From Sphingomonas sp. 28-63-12 (GTDB lineage Bacteria > Pseudomonadota > Alphaproteobacteria > Sphingomonadales > Sphingomonadaceae): DNA of 64,000 nucleotides. The notes below the pieces were generated by a model, which searched no databases, was not told the DNA's origin, and was given only the letters and a program-made list of their open reading frames with translations. The stretch lies in NCBI GenBank assembly GCA_002281535.1, contig NCGD01000002.1:62001-126000 (forward strand). The letters run 5' to 3'. This document shows, piece by piece, positions 18,154 to 27,064 of the stretch. The position numbers and the translations under genes were made by a program. Positions within the stretch are counted from its first letter, which is position 1. Every line of letters begins with the position of its first letter.

Positions 18154-19298
18154 CAGATATGATCCGCATAAGCGGCAATATAATCGGCATAGACGCTGCG
18201 CACGCGATCTTCGGTGAGCCCGAAATCGCCAAGTTCATAGCGGTGGGCGCCGTGTTTGCCGGCCGGGTTGTCGACAAGCCAGCGGTGCATCGCCGCTTCG
18301 CCCGTCGTCGTCCACTCGATACCGGCAAAATCATAGATGCGCCGTGCCATGGCGACGGGGTCGGCAACCAGCGCGCGATAGCCGATATCCAAGATCGGCA
18401 ATGCAGGTCGCGCCTGGCGCGCCGCCATCGAGGCGACCTGCCCGTCATTCCACAGGTGCAATAATTCCTCGCCCAGCGCGGCGCGATCCTGCTGCGCGAA
18501 TGCGACACTGCGGATCACCTCGATCAACCGGGAAATCGACGCGAGCACCGTGACCGGATCGCGATGGGGCTGCACGAACATCGCGTCGGGATAGGCCGAT
18601 AGCAGTTCGGGCAGATGATAGGCATGTTCCTGCACCTTTAACACCCAGCGCGCGCGCGGATTGCGCCATGCCAGATGCTGAAGCCACATTTTATGGACTC
18701 GGTAGCCAAAGCTCGTGTCGGCGCTGCGATACCATTGGTAAAAGGCGGGCACCGAAAACATCATCGCCGGATTAATGCCCTGAAACGCGCTTTCGAGGAT
18801 CATGCCACATTCTTGCGGGATGCGTGCGCCGATCGGATGGGCTTTTTTTACATCGGCCCATTTGCCGCTGAAATTGGCATCGACATACCCATCAAAGGCG
18901 TCTGCCCGGGCGTCGGTATCAAAGGTTGCCGCTTCGGGGGGCGGCGACGGAATCGCCACTTCCCAGGACAGCGGCGTTCGGATCAACGGATCGGCCCCGA
19001 TCAACGCGTGGAGCATCGATGTCCCGCATCGTGGCAAACCCAGAATAAACACCGGGCGATCGATCACGACATCGGCAATTTCGGGATGGGCTTTCCGGTC
19101 GGCGACAATCGCCGCAAGCCTGCCCAAATTGCCCTGAAACTGGGCCATTGCCTGGGCCCGGCCTTCGGTGGTCAGCCCCTGCACATCGGCAAGTGAAGCC
19201 AGAGCGACTTCCAATCCGGGGACTACCCCAGCCCGCATGTCGCCGGTCAAACCGGCATCGTCGATCAATTTGGTCGCAATGGTCATCGTCGATCGCAT
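18153..19298 (-). CDS. Sulfotransferase family protein
   Basis: 381 residues. The 5'-phosphosulfate loop of PAPS-dependent sulfotransferases is visible (FILGLPRCGTSMLHALI, about residues 84-100). The 3'-phosphate region follows (MFVQPHRDPVTVLASI). It may transfer sulfate to a hydroxylated lipid or steroid-like substrate, or may have been recruited for another acyl or hydroxyl chemistry. It is divergent from the SDR-GMC-ALDH operon, with a dyad between them. Confidence 0.82.
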   Translation of the reverse strand: MRSTMTIATKLIDDAGLTGDMRAGVVPGLEVALASLADVQGLTTEGRAQAMAQFQGNLGRLAAIVADRKAHPEIADVVIDRPVFILGLPRCGTSMLHALIGADPLIRTPLSWEVAIPSPPPEAATFDTDARADAFDGYVDANFSGKWADVKKAHPIGARIPQECGMILESAFQGINPAMMFSVPAFYQWYRSADTSFGYRVHKMWLQHLAWRNPRARWVLKVQEHAYHLPELLSAYPDAMFVQPHRDPVTVLASISRLIEVIRSVAFAQQDRAALGEELLHLWNDGQVASMAARQARPALPILDIGYRALVADPVAMARRIYDFAGIEWTTTGEAAMHRWLVDNPAGKHGAHRYELGDFGLTEDRVRSVYADYIAAYADHI

Positions 19299-19380
19299 CC
19301 TTCATCCCTAAGCGGCAAGGCTAGGGGGCAGGCGCCCCCCCTCACCCCCCGCCCGATAGGTGCCGATTGCAGCGCACTGG

Positions 19381-19396
19381 TCTGTCAGGAGACAGC
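19381..19396. promoter_or_regulatory. 16-bp dyad, TCTGTC-AGGA-GACAGC (inner 14 bp perfect)
   Basis: CTGTC-AGGA-GACAG is a perfect 5-4-5 repeat; the outermost pair differs from the consensus. It is 16 nt from the SDR start, unusually close, and 82 nt from the sulfotransferase start. AAGGAG lies between it and the ATG. Confidence 0.55.
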
Positions 19397-19412
19397 AAAA
19401 AAGGAGCAGCTA

Positions 19413-20186
19413 ATGGCAGTCGATTTCACGGCGATTTTTGGCCTGGAGGGCAAGGTCGCCATCGTCACTGGGGCGGCGCAGGGCATGGGCGAGGCATTCT
19501 CGCGCAACTTTGCCGCAGCCGGCTGTTCGGTGGTTCTTGCCGACGTCAATCGCGCGCAGGCCGAAATAGTCGCCCGCGACATTGGTGGGGCCGCCGTCGC
19601 GGTCGAATGCAACATGGCTGAAGAAGCGCAAGTGATCGCCTTGGTCGAAGGTACTCGATCCCGCTTTGGGCGGATCGATATCCTCGTCAATTGCGCCGGC
19701 GTGCAGGACCGCAATTTTATCGAGGACATGACGGTCGATTATTGGGACCGTGTACAGGCGATCAACCTGCGTGGTCCGATGATTGCGACCCGCGAAGTGG
19801 TGAAGATCATGCGGGCAGACGCCACGCGCGGGGCCATCGTCAACATCGCGTCAAACAGCGCCAAACACGCAATGGCCCCAAGTCTGATCGCCTATGCCGC
19901 CTCAAAGGCAGGCGTTGTCGCCCTCACCCGCGGGACTGCGATGGAAGTTGCCAAGGATGGCATCCGCGTCAACGCCGTCCTGCCGGGCAATACCACCACT
20001 CCCGGGCAGTTCACCGCAACCGGCCCCGGATTTTCTGCGGATGTAATCGCCAAATTCATGCCCCCCATCGGGCGGGCGGGAACGCCGCAGGATATCGCTA
20101 ATGCGGTGTTGTTCCTCGCCTCCAATGCTTCGGCGTTCATCACGGGCGAAACCCTGGTCATCGACGGCGGCCAACTGACGTGCTGA
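19413..20186 (+). CDS. SDR family NAD(P)-dependent oxidoreductase
   Basis: A 257-residue classical SDR: the TGAAQGMG cofactor loop, NCAGVQD, a serine in NIASNSAK, the catalytic YAASK, and the C-terminal ITGETLVIDGGQL. Likely oxidises or reduces a hydroxyl/ketone pair. First gene of an alcohol-to-acid operon with the GMC and aldehyde dehydrogenase genes. AAGGAG precedes the ATG. Confidence 0.9.
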   Translation: MAVDFTAIFGLEGKVAIVTGAAQGMGEAFSRNFAAAGCSVVLADVNRAQAEIVARDIGGAAVAVECNMAEEAQVIALVEGTRSRFGRIDILVNCAGVQDRNFIEDMTVDYWDRVQAINLRGPMIATREVVKIMRADATRGAIVNIASNSAKHAMAPSLIAYAASKAGVVALTRGTAMEVAKDGIRVNAVLPGNTTTPGQFTATGPGFSADVIAKFMPPIGRAGTPQDIANAVLFLASNASAFITGETLVIDGGQLTC

Positions 20187-21802
20187 GCGACAGCTATGAC
20201 TATATCATCGTGGGGGCAGGATCGTCGGGCTGCGCGGTGGCCAATCGGCTGTCGGCAAACCCGGCATACCGCGTCTTGGTCATCGAAAGCGGCCCCGACG
20301 ACACCAGCCCGCTGATCAAGATGCCGCGCGGCATCGGCAAGCTGTTGGCGCCGGGGAATCCGCACGTCTGGGATTATATGGTGTCGCCCGGCGGCAACCA
20401 GCCCGAAGAAGTCTGGCTGAAGGGACGTACTGTCGGCGGTTCGAGTTCAGTCAACGGCATGGTCTATATGCGCGGGGCGCCGGCCGATTATGACGGGTGG
20501 GAAGCGCTTGGCTGCACCGGCTGGGGCTGGGACGAAATCGGGCCAAAATTCGTCGCGCTTGAGGATCATCAGCTAGGGGCAGGCAAGGATCGCGGCGCTG
20601 GCGGCCCGTTGAAGGTGACCGTCCATCCGCGCGGCAATCCGCTTTGCGCGGCAATGATCGAAGCCGCCAAACAATTGGGCGTGGCCGAAGTGGCTGACGT
20701 CAACGGCGCCACCGCCACCGCCGATGGCGGAATCGGTTTCCAGACCAACAGCATCGCCGGCGGGCAACGCTTCAGCGCCGCTCGCGCCTTTCTGACGCCG
20801 GTGCGCCACCGTCCAAATCTGACGGTGTTGCCCCAGACGGACGTGCTGCGGATCCTGTTTGACCGAACTCGCGCCTCGGGCGTGGTCGTCCGCGACAAAT
20901 CGGGCGAACGCACCATTGCCGCCGCGCGCGAAATTATCGTGTCGGCAGGTGCCATCCAGTCCCCCAAATTGCTGCAATTGAGCGGCATCGGCCCTGCCGG
21001 CCTGCTCTCCGCTCATGGCATTCCGATCATCGCAGATCGCCCCAATGTCGGCAAGAATCTGCGGGAACATCGCTATCTCTCCACGCAATATCGGGTGAAG
21101 GGCAACAGTCTGAATAGCCGCTTCTTGGGGCTTGGATTGCTTCAGTCGGTCCTCGACTATTTCATTCGCCACAAGGGCCCCCTCACCCATAGCGCGCATG
21201 AAGTCGGCGGGTTCGTGAAGACCCGGCCCGGCCTCGACCGGCCCGATGCCCAGATCGGCTTTGGGCTTTATTCGGTGCATGCCGATGAAGGCGGCGTTGT
21301 CGTCGATAAAAACCCCGGCATCACTATCCTCGGCTATTTTACGCGCCCGGAAAGCCAGGGCGAGATCCGCATCCGCTCAGCCGCGCCCGACGACAAGCCG
21401 ATCATTGAGGCCAACCATTTTTCCGCCGAAATCGATCGCGTCGCCGCCGTGTCGTTGTTCCGCTGGTTGCGCGCGCTCGGCCAGACGCCAGCGCTGGCCG
21501 AATGGATCATCGAAGAGACTGCGCCCGGGCCATCGATCGAGAGCGATGCCGATATCCTCGACAATGCGCTCAGCCTAGGCGGCACGTCCTATCATGTCAG
21601 CGGCACCTGCCGGATGGGCAGCGATCCGGAATCGGTGGTCGATCCGCAGCTGCGCGTGCGCGGCGTGCAAGGACTGCGCGTTGTCGATACATCGATCATG
21701 CCGACGCTCGTGTCGGGAAACACCAACGCACCCGCGATGGTCATCGGCATGCGCGCCGCCGATTTCATTCTTGCCGACGCAACCAAGGCTTTAGCTGCAT
21801 GA
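20180..21802 (+). CDS. GMC-family FAD alcohol oxidase/dehydrogenase
   Basis: 540 residues. The N-terminal FAD motif is YIIVGAGSSGCAVANRLS, followed by the GMC signatures KGRTVGGSSSVNGMVYMRG and GAIQSPKLLQLSGIGP. The C-terminal active-site histidine is in GTSYHVSGTCRMG, with NTNAPAMVIGMRAAD closing the fold. Probably oxidises a primary alcohol to an aldehyde for the next enzyme. The GTG start at 20180 overlaps the SDR stop, and the stop overlaps the dehydrogenase start. Confidence 0.92.
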   Translation: MLSDSYDYIIVGAGSSGCAVANRLSANPAYRVLVIESGPDDTSPLIKMPRGIGKLLAPGNPHVWDYMVSPGGNQPEEVWLKGRTVGGSSSVNGMVYMRGAPADYDGWEALGCTGWGWDEIGPKFVALEDHQLGAGKDRGAGGPLKVTVHPRGNPLCAAMIEAAKQLGVAEVADVNGATATADGGIGFQTNSIAGGQRFSAARAFLTPVRHRPNLTVLPQTDVLRILFDRTRASGVVVRDKSGERTIAAAREIIVSAGAIQSPKLLQLSGIGPAGLLSAHGIPIIADRPNVGKNLREHRYLSTQYRVKGNSLNSRFLGLGLLQSVLDYFIRHKGPLTHSAHEVGGFVKTRPGLDRPDAQIGFGLYSVHADEGGVVVDKNPGITILGYFTRPESQGEIRIRSAAPDDKPIIEANHFSAEIDRVAAVSLFRWLRALGQTPALAEWIIEETAPGPSIESDADILDNALSLGGTSYHVSGTCRMGSDPESVVDPQLRVRGVQGLRVVDTSIMPTLVSGNTNAPAMVIGMRAADFILADATKALAA

Positions 21803-23289
21803 CCACCCCGTTCACCCATCTCGACAAACTCTATATCGATGGCGGCTGGGTGCCCGCGAGCGGCGGCTTTGACGATGTCATCAACCCCGCCACCGAAGTG
21901 TCAATCGGCCGGGCGCCGGTGGGCGGGAAGGCGGAGGCCGAACATGCCATCGCCGCTGCCCGCCAGGCATTCGACCATGGGCCATGGCCGCGCATGAACA
22001 TGGCCGAGCGCGCCGATGTGATGCGCAAGATGCACGCCGCCCTGATCGCCAGAAAAGCGGAGATCGCATCGCTGATCATGGCCGAAGTCGGCTGCGCGGC
22101 CGGGGTCACGCACATGATGCAGGTCGCCATGCCGATCGACCATTTACTCGATGCGATCAACCAGTGCACCGGCGATGCCACACGCTATCTGCCCATCACC
22201 GCGACTCCAAACATGATGGACCCAAGCGCCCCAAAAACGCTGGGCGGCACCACCGTCGTTCGCGAACCCGTCGGCGTCGTCGCGGGGATCACCGGGTATA
22301 ATTTCCCGTTTCTGCTCAACCTGGCCAAAATCACGCCGGCTTTGCTTGCCGGCAATACGCTGGTGCTCAAACCGGCACCGCAGACGCCGTTCTCGGCATT
22401 GCTGTTCGGCCTGGTTGCCGACGAGATCGGCTTGCCAAGGGGGGTGCTGAATATCATCACCGGTGGCCCCGATGTCGGCGGTTTGCTGTCAAGCCATCCA
22501 CAGGTCGATCTGGTGACCTTCACCGGATCCGAGGGCGTCGGCGCCATGATCATGGCGCAGGCCGCCCCCACGCTGAAACGGGTCCACCTCGAACTTGGGG
22601 GAAAATCGCCCTATATCGTTCGTCACGATGCCGATGTCCTGCTGGCGGCGCAGCGAGCCGTCGGCTTCCTCACTGTTAATGCCGGCCAGGGCTGTGCGAT
22701 CCCGACCCGGCTGATCGTCCACAACGCCATCCGGCCGCAATTCGTTGCTGCCGCCGTGGCGGTTGCCGCCCATTTCAGGATCGGCAATGCCGTCGATCCC
22801 GGCGTGCTGATGGGCCCGTTGATCAGCGCTGCCCAGCGCGCCAAAGTCGAAACGCTGATCCAGACGGCGCGCGATGAAGGGGCGACGCTGGTCCATGGCG
22901 GCGGGCGGCCTGCCGGCCTGACCAAGGGATGGTTTACCGACGTCACCTTGTTCGACAATGTCGATAATGCGTCTACCCTCGCCCAGGAGGAAGTCTTTGG
23001 CCCGGTCGGCGCGATTATAGGCTTTGACGACGATGACGAGGCGATCGCGATTGCCAATGCCTCGCGTTATGGCCTCGCCGGTGCAATCGATTCGGCAGAT
23101 GCCGCGACGGCCTGGGCAATCGCGCACCGCCTGCGCACCGGTAGCGTCGCAATCAATGGCGGCACCGGCACCATGGCGTTTGCACCGATCGGCGGCTACA
23201 AACGATCGGGCATTGGGCGCGAATATGGCCCCGACTGGCTGCGCGAATTTCAGGAAGAAAAGTCGCTCTTCTATCCCCTGGGCCGTTAG
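21799..23289 (+). CDS. NAD(P)-dependent aldehyde dehydrogenase
   Basis: 496 residues with the full ALDH active site: Asn168 in GYNFPF, Glu265 in LELGGKSP and the nucleophile Cys299 in GQGCAIPTR. The ATG at 21799 overlaps the GMC stop (ATGA). Completes oxidation of the alcohol to an acid, which could then be CoA-activated. The 3' end overlaps the convergent phosphatase gene by 4 bp. Confidence 0.93.
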   Translation: MTTPFTHLDKLYIDGGWVPASGGFDDVINPATEVSIGRAPVGGKAEAEHAIAAARQAFDHGPWPRMNMAERADVMRKMHAALIARKAEIASLIMAEVGCAAGVTHMMQVAMPIDHLLDAINQCTGDATRYLPITATPNMMDPSAPKTLGGTTVVREPVGVVAGITGYNFPFLLNLAKITPALLAGNTLVLKPAPQTPFSALLFGLVADEIGLPRGVLNIITGGPDVGGLLSSHPQVDLVTFTGSEGVGAMIMAQAAPTLKRVHLELGGKSPYIVRHDADVLLAAQRAVGFLTVNAGQGCAIPTRLIVHNAIRPQFVAAAVAVAAHFRIGNAVDPGVLMGPLISAAQRAKVETLIQTARDEGATLVHGGGRPAGLTKGWFTDVTLFDNVDNASTLAQEEVFGPVGAIIGFDDDDEAIAIANASRYGLAGAIDSADAATAWAIAHRLRTGSVAINGGTGTMAFAPIGGYKRSGIGREYGPDWLREFQEEKSLFYPLGR

Positions 23290-24056
23290 GCGGCGGGCAT
23301 CAGCATCGCGTCGCGAAGCGCGATCACCCGCGCCTGATCGATCCCGGCAACCGCCAGATAGCCAGCCATACCGCCCCATTCTTCGCCAATAACGGCGAAT
23401 GCCGCTTCAAGAAACACCGGGTGGACGCCCATCAATGTCTCGATCACCTCGTCGTTCGGGACAAAGCCGAAATGGGCATTGAAGCTATGGGCAAGCGATT
23501 CACCCATCGGCCGGTTCTTCGAAAATACATCCGAACGAAGATAGTCCTGCATGATATCGACCTGGGCCACACCCAGCGCGCGCATCAACACGGCCAGCAG
23601 CACACCGGTCCGGTCCTTGCCGGCGGTACAATGCACCAGCATCGGGGTTTCGCGCTTGATCAGCGCGTCGACGAAATCGGCCAGTTGCGGCAATAAGGCA
23701 CCCGGCATCGCGGCGTAGTTGTGCCGCATCGCGGCAAGCGCGCCGTCGCGGGTCGGGTTTTCGCGGAGAAGTGCCCAGCCATCATTGCTGCCCGCCCGCA
23801 AATCGGTGTTCATATCCAGGTCGAGCACCCGCACGTCAGCGGTCAGCCAGCGATGCGGATCGCGGTCGCGCTCGACGGCCGATCGCAGGTCGCACACCAA
23901 CCGAATCGGCAGCCCCCGGAGTTCGGCGCCATGGACATCATCGAAACTGCCCGGCCCTTCGGATCGATAGACCAGGCCCTTGCGGATCAGCCGTCCGTTG
24001 TCACCAGGGATGCCGCCGATGTCGCGAAAATTGAGGTGGAGGAGGGTTGTTGTCAT
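23286..24056 (-). CDS. Tyrosine/dual-specificity phosphatase-like protein
   Basis: 256 residues of the bacterial tyrosine-phosphatase family 3 type. NFRDIGG near the N-terminus and the P-loop VHCTAGKDRTG (Cys143, Arg149) give the C-x5-R signature. Asp in the loop VRVLDLDMNTDL may be the general acid. It is divergent from an LLM oxidoreductase gene, with a dyad between them. The substrate may be a phosphoprotein or small phosphate ester; its role in a catabolic locus is unclear. Confidence 0.85.
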   Translation of the reverse strand: MTTTLLHLNFRDIGGIPGDNGRLIRKGLVYRSEGPGSFDDVHGAELRGLPIRLVCDLRSAVERDRDPHRWLTADVRVLDLDMNTDLRAGSNDGWALLRENPTRDGALAAMRHNYAAMPGALLPQLADFVDALIKRETPMLVHCTAGKDRTGVLLAVLMRALGVAQVDIMQDYLRSDVFSKNRPMGESLAHSFNAHFGFVPNDEVIETLMGVHPVFLEAAFAVIGEEWGGMAGYLAVAGIDQARVIALRDAMLMPAA

Positions 24057-24093
24057 GGTCGTTCCAAATGGCCTGCGCGCATCGGTGGCTGGA

Positions 24094-24109
24094 CCTGCCC
24101 GACGAAAGG
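24094..24109. promoter_or_regulatory. 16-bp dyad, CCTGCC-CGAC-GAAAGG
   Basis: Between the divergent phosphatase (start 24056, 37 nt) and LLM gene (start 24143, 33 nt). The arms deviate from a perfect palindrome but keep CCT and AGG at the ends and the 16-bp length. Confidence 0.45.
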
Positions 24110-24142
24110 TTGTGCCGGGCTAGGCCGGGCTACATCAGCAGC

Positions 24143-25168
24143 ATGGGCGGAGCACGCAAGGCAATTTGGGCACAGCTACCCCCGCTTCCGGCGGCCAACC
24201 TGGCGGAGCTCGTCCGCGGCTATGAAAATGCTGGCCTGGCCGGCATCTGGTCGCCACAGCTGTTCGGATCGCCATTCTCCACGCTTGCCGCCGCCGCGAT
24301 GGTCAGCGACAAATTGCAGCTCGGGACGGGGATCGCGCTCGCCTTTACCCGCAGCCCGCTTGAAACGGCGTGCGATGCGCTTGATCTTGATATCATCTCC
24401 AATGGCCGCTGCGTCCTTGGTCTAGGGTCGAGCGCGGAGAGCCAGATTACCGGCTCATTCGGATCGACCTATGGCAAACCGCTGGCGCACATGCGCGAGG
24501 TCGTCGCGATCATCCGCGCGGTCGTCGAACACGGACATAGTGGAACGCTGACGACGCTGGGTGGCGATTATCACACGCTCGATCTTCGGCGCTTCCGCAC
24601 GCTGGCCGCGCCGGTTCGCGACGCCATCCCGATCTATTTGCCGGCGGTGTTCGGCAAAGCGTGCGCGCAGGCAGGAGAGATCGTTGACGGTCTGCTCGGT
24701 CACCCGCTCTGGAACGATCACTGGATTCGCAATTGCGTCCCCGTCCATCTCAAGACGGGACTCGACAGATCCGGCAGGGACCGGCAGGCGCTGGCGCTCA
24801 ACCTCATGGTCTTCACCGTGATCAACGCGGACAAGGCCGAAGGGATCGAGGACGCCCGCGCCACCATCGCCTATTACAGCCAGTCCGCGCAATATCTGCC
24901 CTATTTCGATGCAATCGGGTTCGGCACCGAGGCGCGTGCCATCCAGGCGGCGTTCGCCGCCAATGATTTCATCGCGATGGCAGTCGCTTGCAGCGACGCG
25001 ATGGTCGAAAGCATCGCACTCGTCGGCCCGGCTGATATGGTTCGCGCCCGGATGGCGCAGCGCAGCGCGACGGCCGATGCCATCACCCCGGTCATCCCGC
25101 ATTTCGGCTTAAGTCACGACAAGACAGCATTTTATACAAATGCCATCGCCGATAATTTTTACGGCTGA
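24143..25168 (+). CDS. LLM-class flavin/F420-dependent oxidoreductase
   Basis: 341 residues, paralogue of the enzyme at 11324: GTGIALAFTRSPLETACDALDLDIIS and GRCVLGLGSSAE align block by block. The ATG at 24143 (MGGARKAIW) is the first Met that fits the family start. It is followed by an SDR gene after 12 nt. The subfamily is one inferred to use coenzyme F420 rather than FMN; the reaction is unknown. Confidence 0.85.
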   Translation: MGGARKAIWAQLPPLPAANLAELVRGYENAGLAGIWSPQLFGSPFSTLAAAAMVSDKLQLGTGIALAFTRSPLETACDALDLDIISNGRCVLGLGSSAESQITGSFGSTYGKPLAHMREVVAIIRAVVEHGHSGTLTTLGGDYHTLDLRRFRTLAAPVRDAIPIYLPAVFGKACAQAGEIVDGLLGHPLWNDHWIRNCVPVHLKTGLDRSGRDRQALALNLMVFTVINADKAEGIEDARATIAYYSQSAQYLPYFDAIGFGTEARAIQAAFAANDFIAMAVACSDAMVESIALVGPADMVRARMAQRSATADAITPVIPHFGLSHDKTAFYTNAIADNFYG

Positions 25169-25180
25169 AGGAGAAAAAGA

Positions 25181-25981
25181 ATGAATCGACTCCAGGGCAA
25201 GGTCGCGATCATCACGGGCGGCGGTGGCGGAATCGGTGGTGCAGTGGCTCGCCGGTTCGCCGCCGAAGGCGCGCAGGTCGCCGTTGCCGATATCTTCATC
25301 GATACCGCACGCGCAGTCGCCGACGCGATCGGCGACGCCGCCATTGCGCTCGAATTCGATGCCAGCGACGAAGCCTCGATCAAGGCGATGATCGCCGCAA
25401 CCGTGGCCAAATTCGGCCGGCTCGACGTTCTTCACAACAACGCGGCGATGACCGATCCTCTGCTCTCGCCACAGGATACGACCGCACCCGACATTCCGCT
25501 CAGCGTCTGGAATCTGGTTCAAACGGTCAACGTCACGGGCTATATGCTGGGCTGCAAATATGCCGTGCCGGCCATGATTGCCGGCGGCGGCGGATCGATC
25601 ATCAACACCGCATCAGGATCGGGCAGCGCGGGCGATCTGGCGCGCATCGCCTATGGCTCTTCCAAGGGCGCGATCATCGCGATGACCAAATATGTCGCCA
25701 CCCAGCACGGCCACCAGAACATCCGCTGTAATTCGGTCTCGCCCGGCGTGGTGATGACTCCGGCGCTTGAGGCCACCGTTCCAGGCCTGAAGGAAATCAT
25801 CAAGCGCCATATCCTGACACCCGAATTCGGCGTGCCCGAGGATATCGCCGCGCTCGTCGCCTTCCTCGCCTCCGACGAATCCCGCTATATCACCGGGCAA
25901 GACATCGCGATCAACGGCGGCAGCTTGTCGCATCAGCCGCATTATGCCGATTTGGGTCAGGCAATGGGGTTGTTCGACTGA
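25181..25981 (+). CDS. SDR family oxidoreductase
   Basis: 266 residues: TGGGGGIGG cofactor loop, NNAAMTD, serine in NTASGSGS, catalytic YGSSK, and ITGQDIAINGG near the C-terminus. AAGGAG lies just before the ATG. Probably works with the upstream LLM enzyme on a common carbonyl/alcohol substrate. Confidence 0.9.
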   Translation: MNRLQGKVAIITGGGGGIGGAVARRFAAEGAQVAVADIFIDTARAVADAIGDAAIALEFDASDEASIKAMIAATVAKFGRLDVLHNNAAMTDPLLSPQDTTAPDIPLSVWNLVQTVNVTGYMLGCKYAVPAMIAGGGGSIINTASGSGSAGDLARIAYGSSKGAIIAMTKYVATQHGHQNIRCNSVSPGVVMTPALEATVPGLKEIIKRHILTPEFGVPEDIAALVAFLASDESRYITGQDIAINGGSLSHQPHYADLGQAMGLFD

Positions 25982-25984
25982 GGA

Positions 25985-27064
25985 TCAATCCAGCCGGGCA
26001 TAGGCCGATCGATCGAATGGCGCGAATGGCGCCCCGATTGCCGCCTTCTGCACCCAGGCCGGGTCCATCAACAACGCCCGGCCGAGCGCGACGAGATCGA
26101 ATTCGCCACGCTCGAACCGGCGCATCACCGCGTCCAGATTGTCGATCGCTTCGGTCGGCTCGGCAAAGCTCGCCGCAAGCTCCGTTGAAAAGCCAATGCC
26201 GCCCACCGTCATTGTCGGTTTGCCGGTCAGGTCCCGGACCCATCCCGCCAGCCCCCGGTCCGATCCGGCAAAGGCGGGCGTCGAGAATATCCGGGTACTG
26301 ACGTCGAAAATATCGACGCCGGCGGCGGATAACGGGGCCAGGATTGCCGCAAGCGCCGCCGGGGAGTCTGCCAGCCGGGCGTCATAATCCTGCAATTTCC
26401 ATTGCGAAAAGCGCTGGATGATCGGAAAATCGGGCCCGACAGCGGCGCGGATCGCTGCGATCAGGGCGACGGCAAAGTGCGTGCGGCGCAGCGCGTCGCC
26501 GCCCCACTGATCATCGCGGCGGTTGGTATCGTGCCACAAAAAGGCGTCGATCAGATAGCCGTGACCACCATGCAGCGCGACGCCGTCAAACCCAGCTGCC
26601 TTGGCATTGATCGCGCTGCGCACAAATGCAGCGATGATGTCGGCGATGTCGCTCTCGGTCATCATCATCGGGTCCATCGACGGCGCGGCGGGATGGGGCG
26701 GCGTCCCGGCTTTGCGCAACGCGCCCATGTGCCACAGCTGCGGCACGATCTTGCCCCCCGCCGCATGCACCCCCGCCACCACCTGGCACCAACCCGCCAG
26801 CGCGGCGCCGCCATGCAGCGCCGGGATGTTTTCCTCGCCCATTGTGCCATGACCGATCGCTGATGGATGATCGACGCCGACCCCTTCGGTGATGATCAGC
26901 CCGACATTGGCCATGGCGCGCCGCTGGTAATAGCCCGCGACATTGGCGCCGGGCACCCCACCGGGTGAAAAATTGCGCGTCATCGGCGACATCGCAAAAT
27001 GGTTGCGCAGGCTGAGCGAGCCGAGCGTGACCGGCGCCAGCAACGCCGAAATGTCGGTGGTCAA
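25985..27064 (-). CDS. Old yellow enzyme-family NADH:flavin oxidoreductase
   Basis: 359 residues of FMN TIM-barrel. LGSLSLRNHFAMSPMTR at the N-terminus and VALHGGHGYLIDAFL plus NRRDDQWGGDALRR mark the OYE family. VALGRALLMDPAWV closes the FMN phosphate site. It may reduce the C=C bond of an enone or enoyl-CoA. The start is a TTG overlapping the stop of the kinase-like gene. Last gene of a three-gene operon starting at 29255. Confidence 0.87.
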   Translation of the reverse strand: MTTDISALLAPVTLGSLSLRNHFAMSPMTRNFSPGGVPGANVAGYYQRRAMANVGLIITEGVGVDHPSAIGHGTMGEENIPALHGGAALAGWCQVVAGVHAAGGKIVPQLWHMGALRKAGTPPHPAAPSMDPMMMTESDIADIIAAFVRSAINAKAAGFDGVALHGGHGYLIDAFLWHDTNRRDDQWGGDALRRTHFAVALIAAIRAAVGPDFPIIQRFSQWKLQDYDARLADSPAALAAILAPLSAAGVDIFDVSTRIFSTPAFAGSDRGLAGWVRDLTGKPTMTVGGIGFSTELAASFAEPTEAIDNLDAVMRRFERGEFDLVALGRALLMDPAWVQKAAIGAPFAPFDRSAYARLD

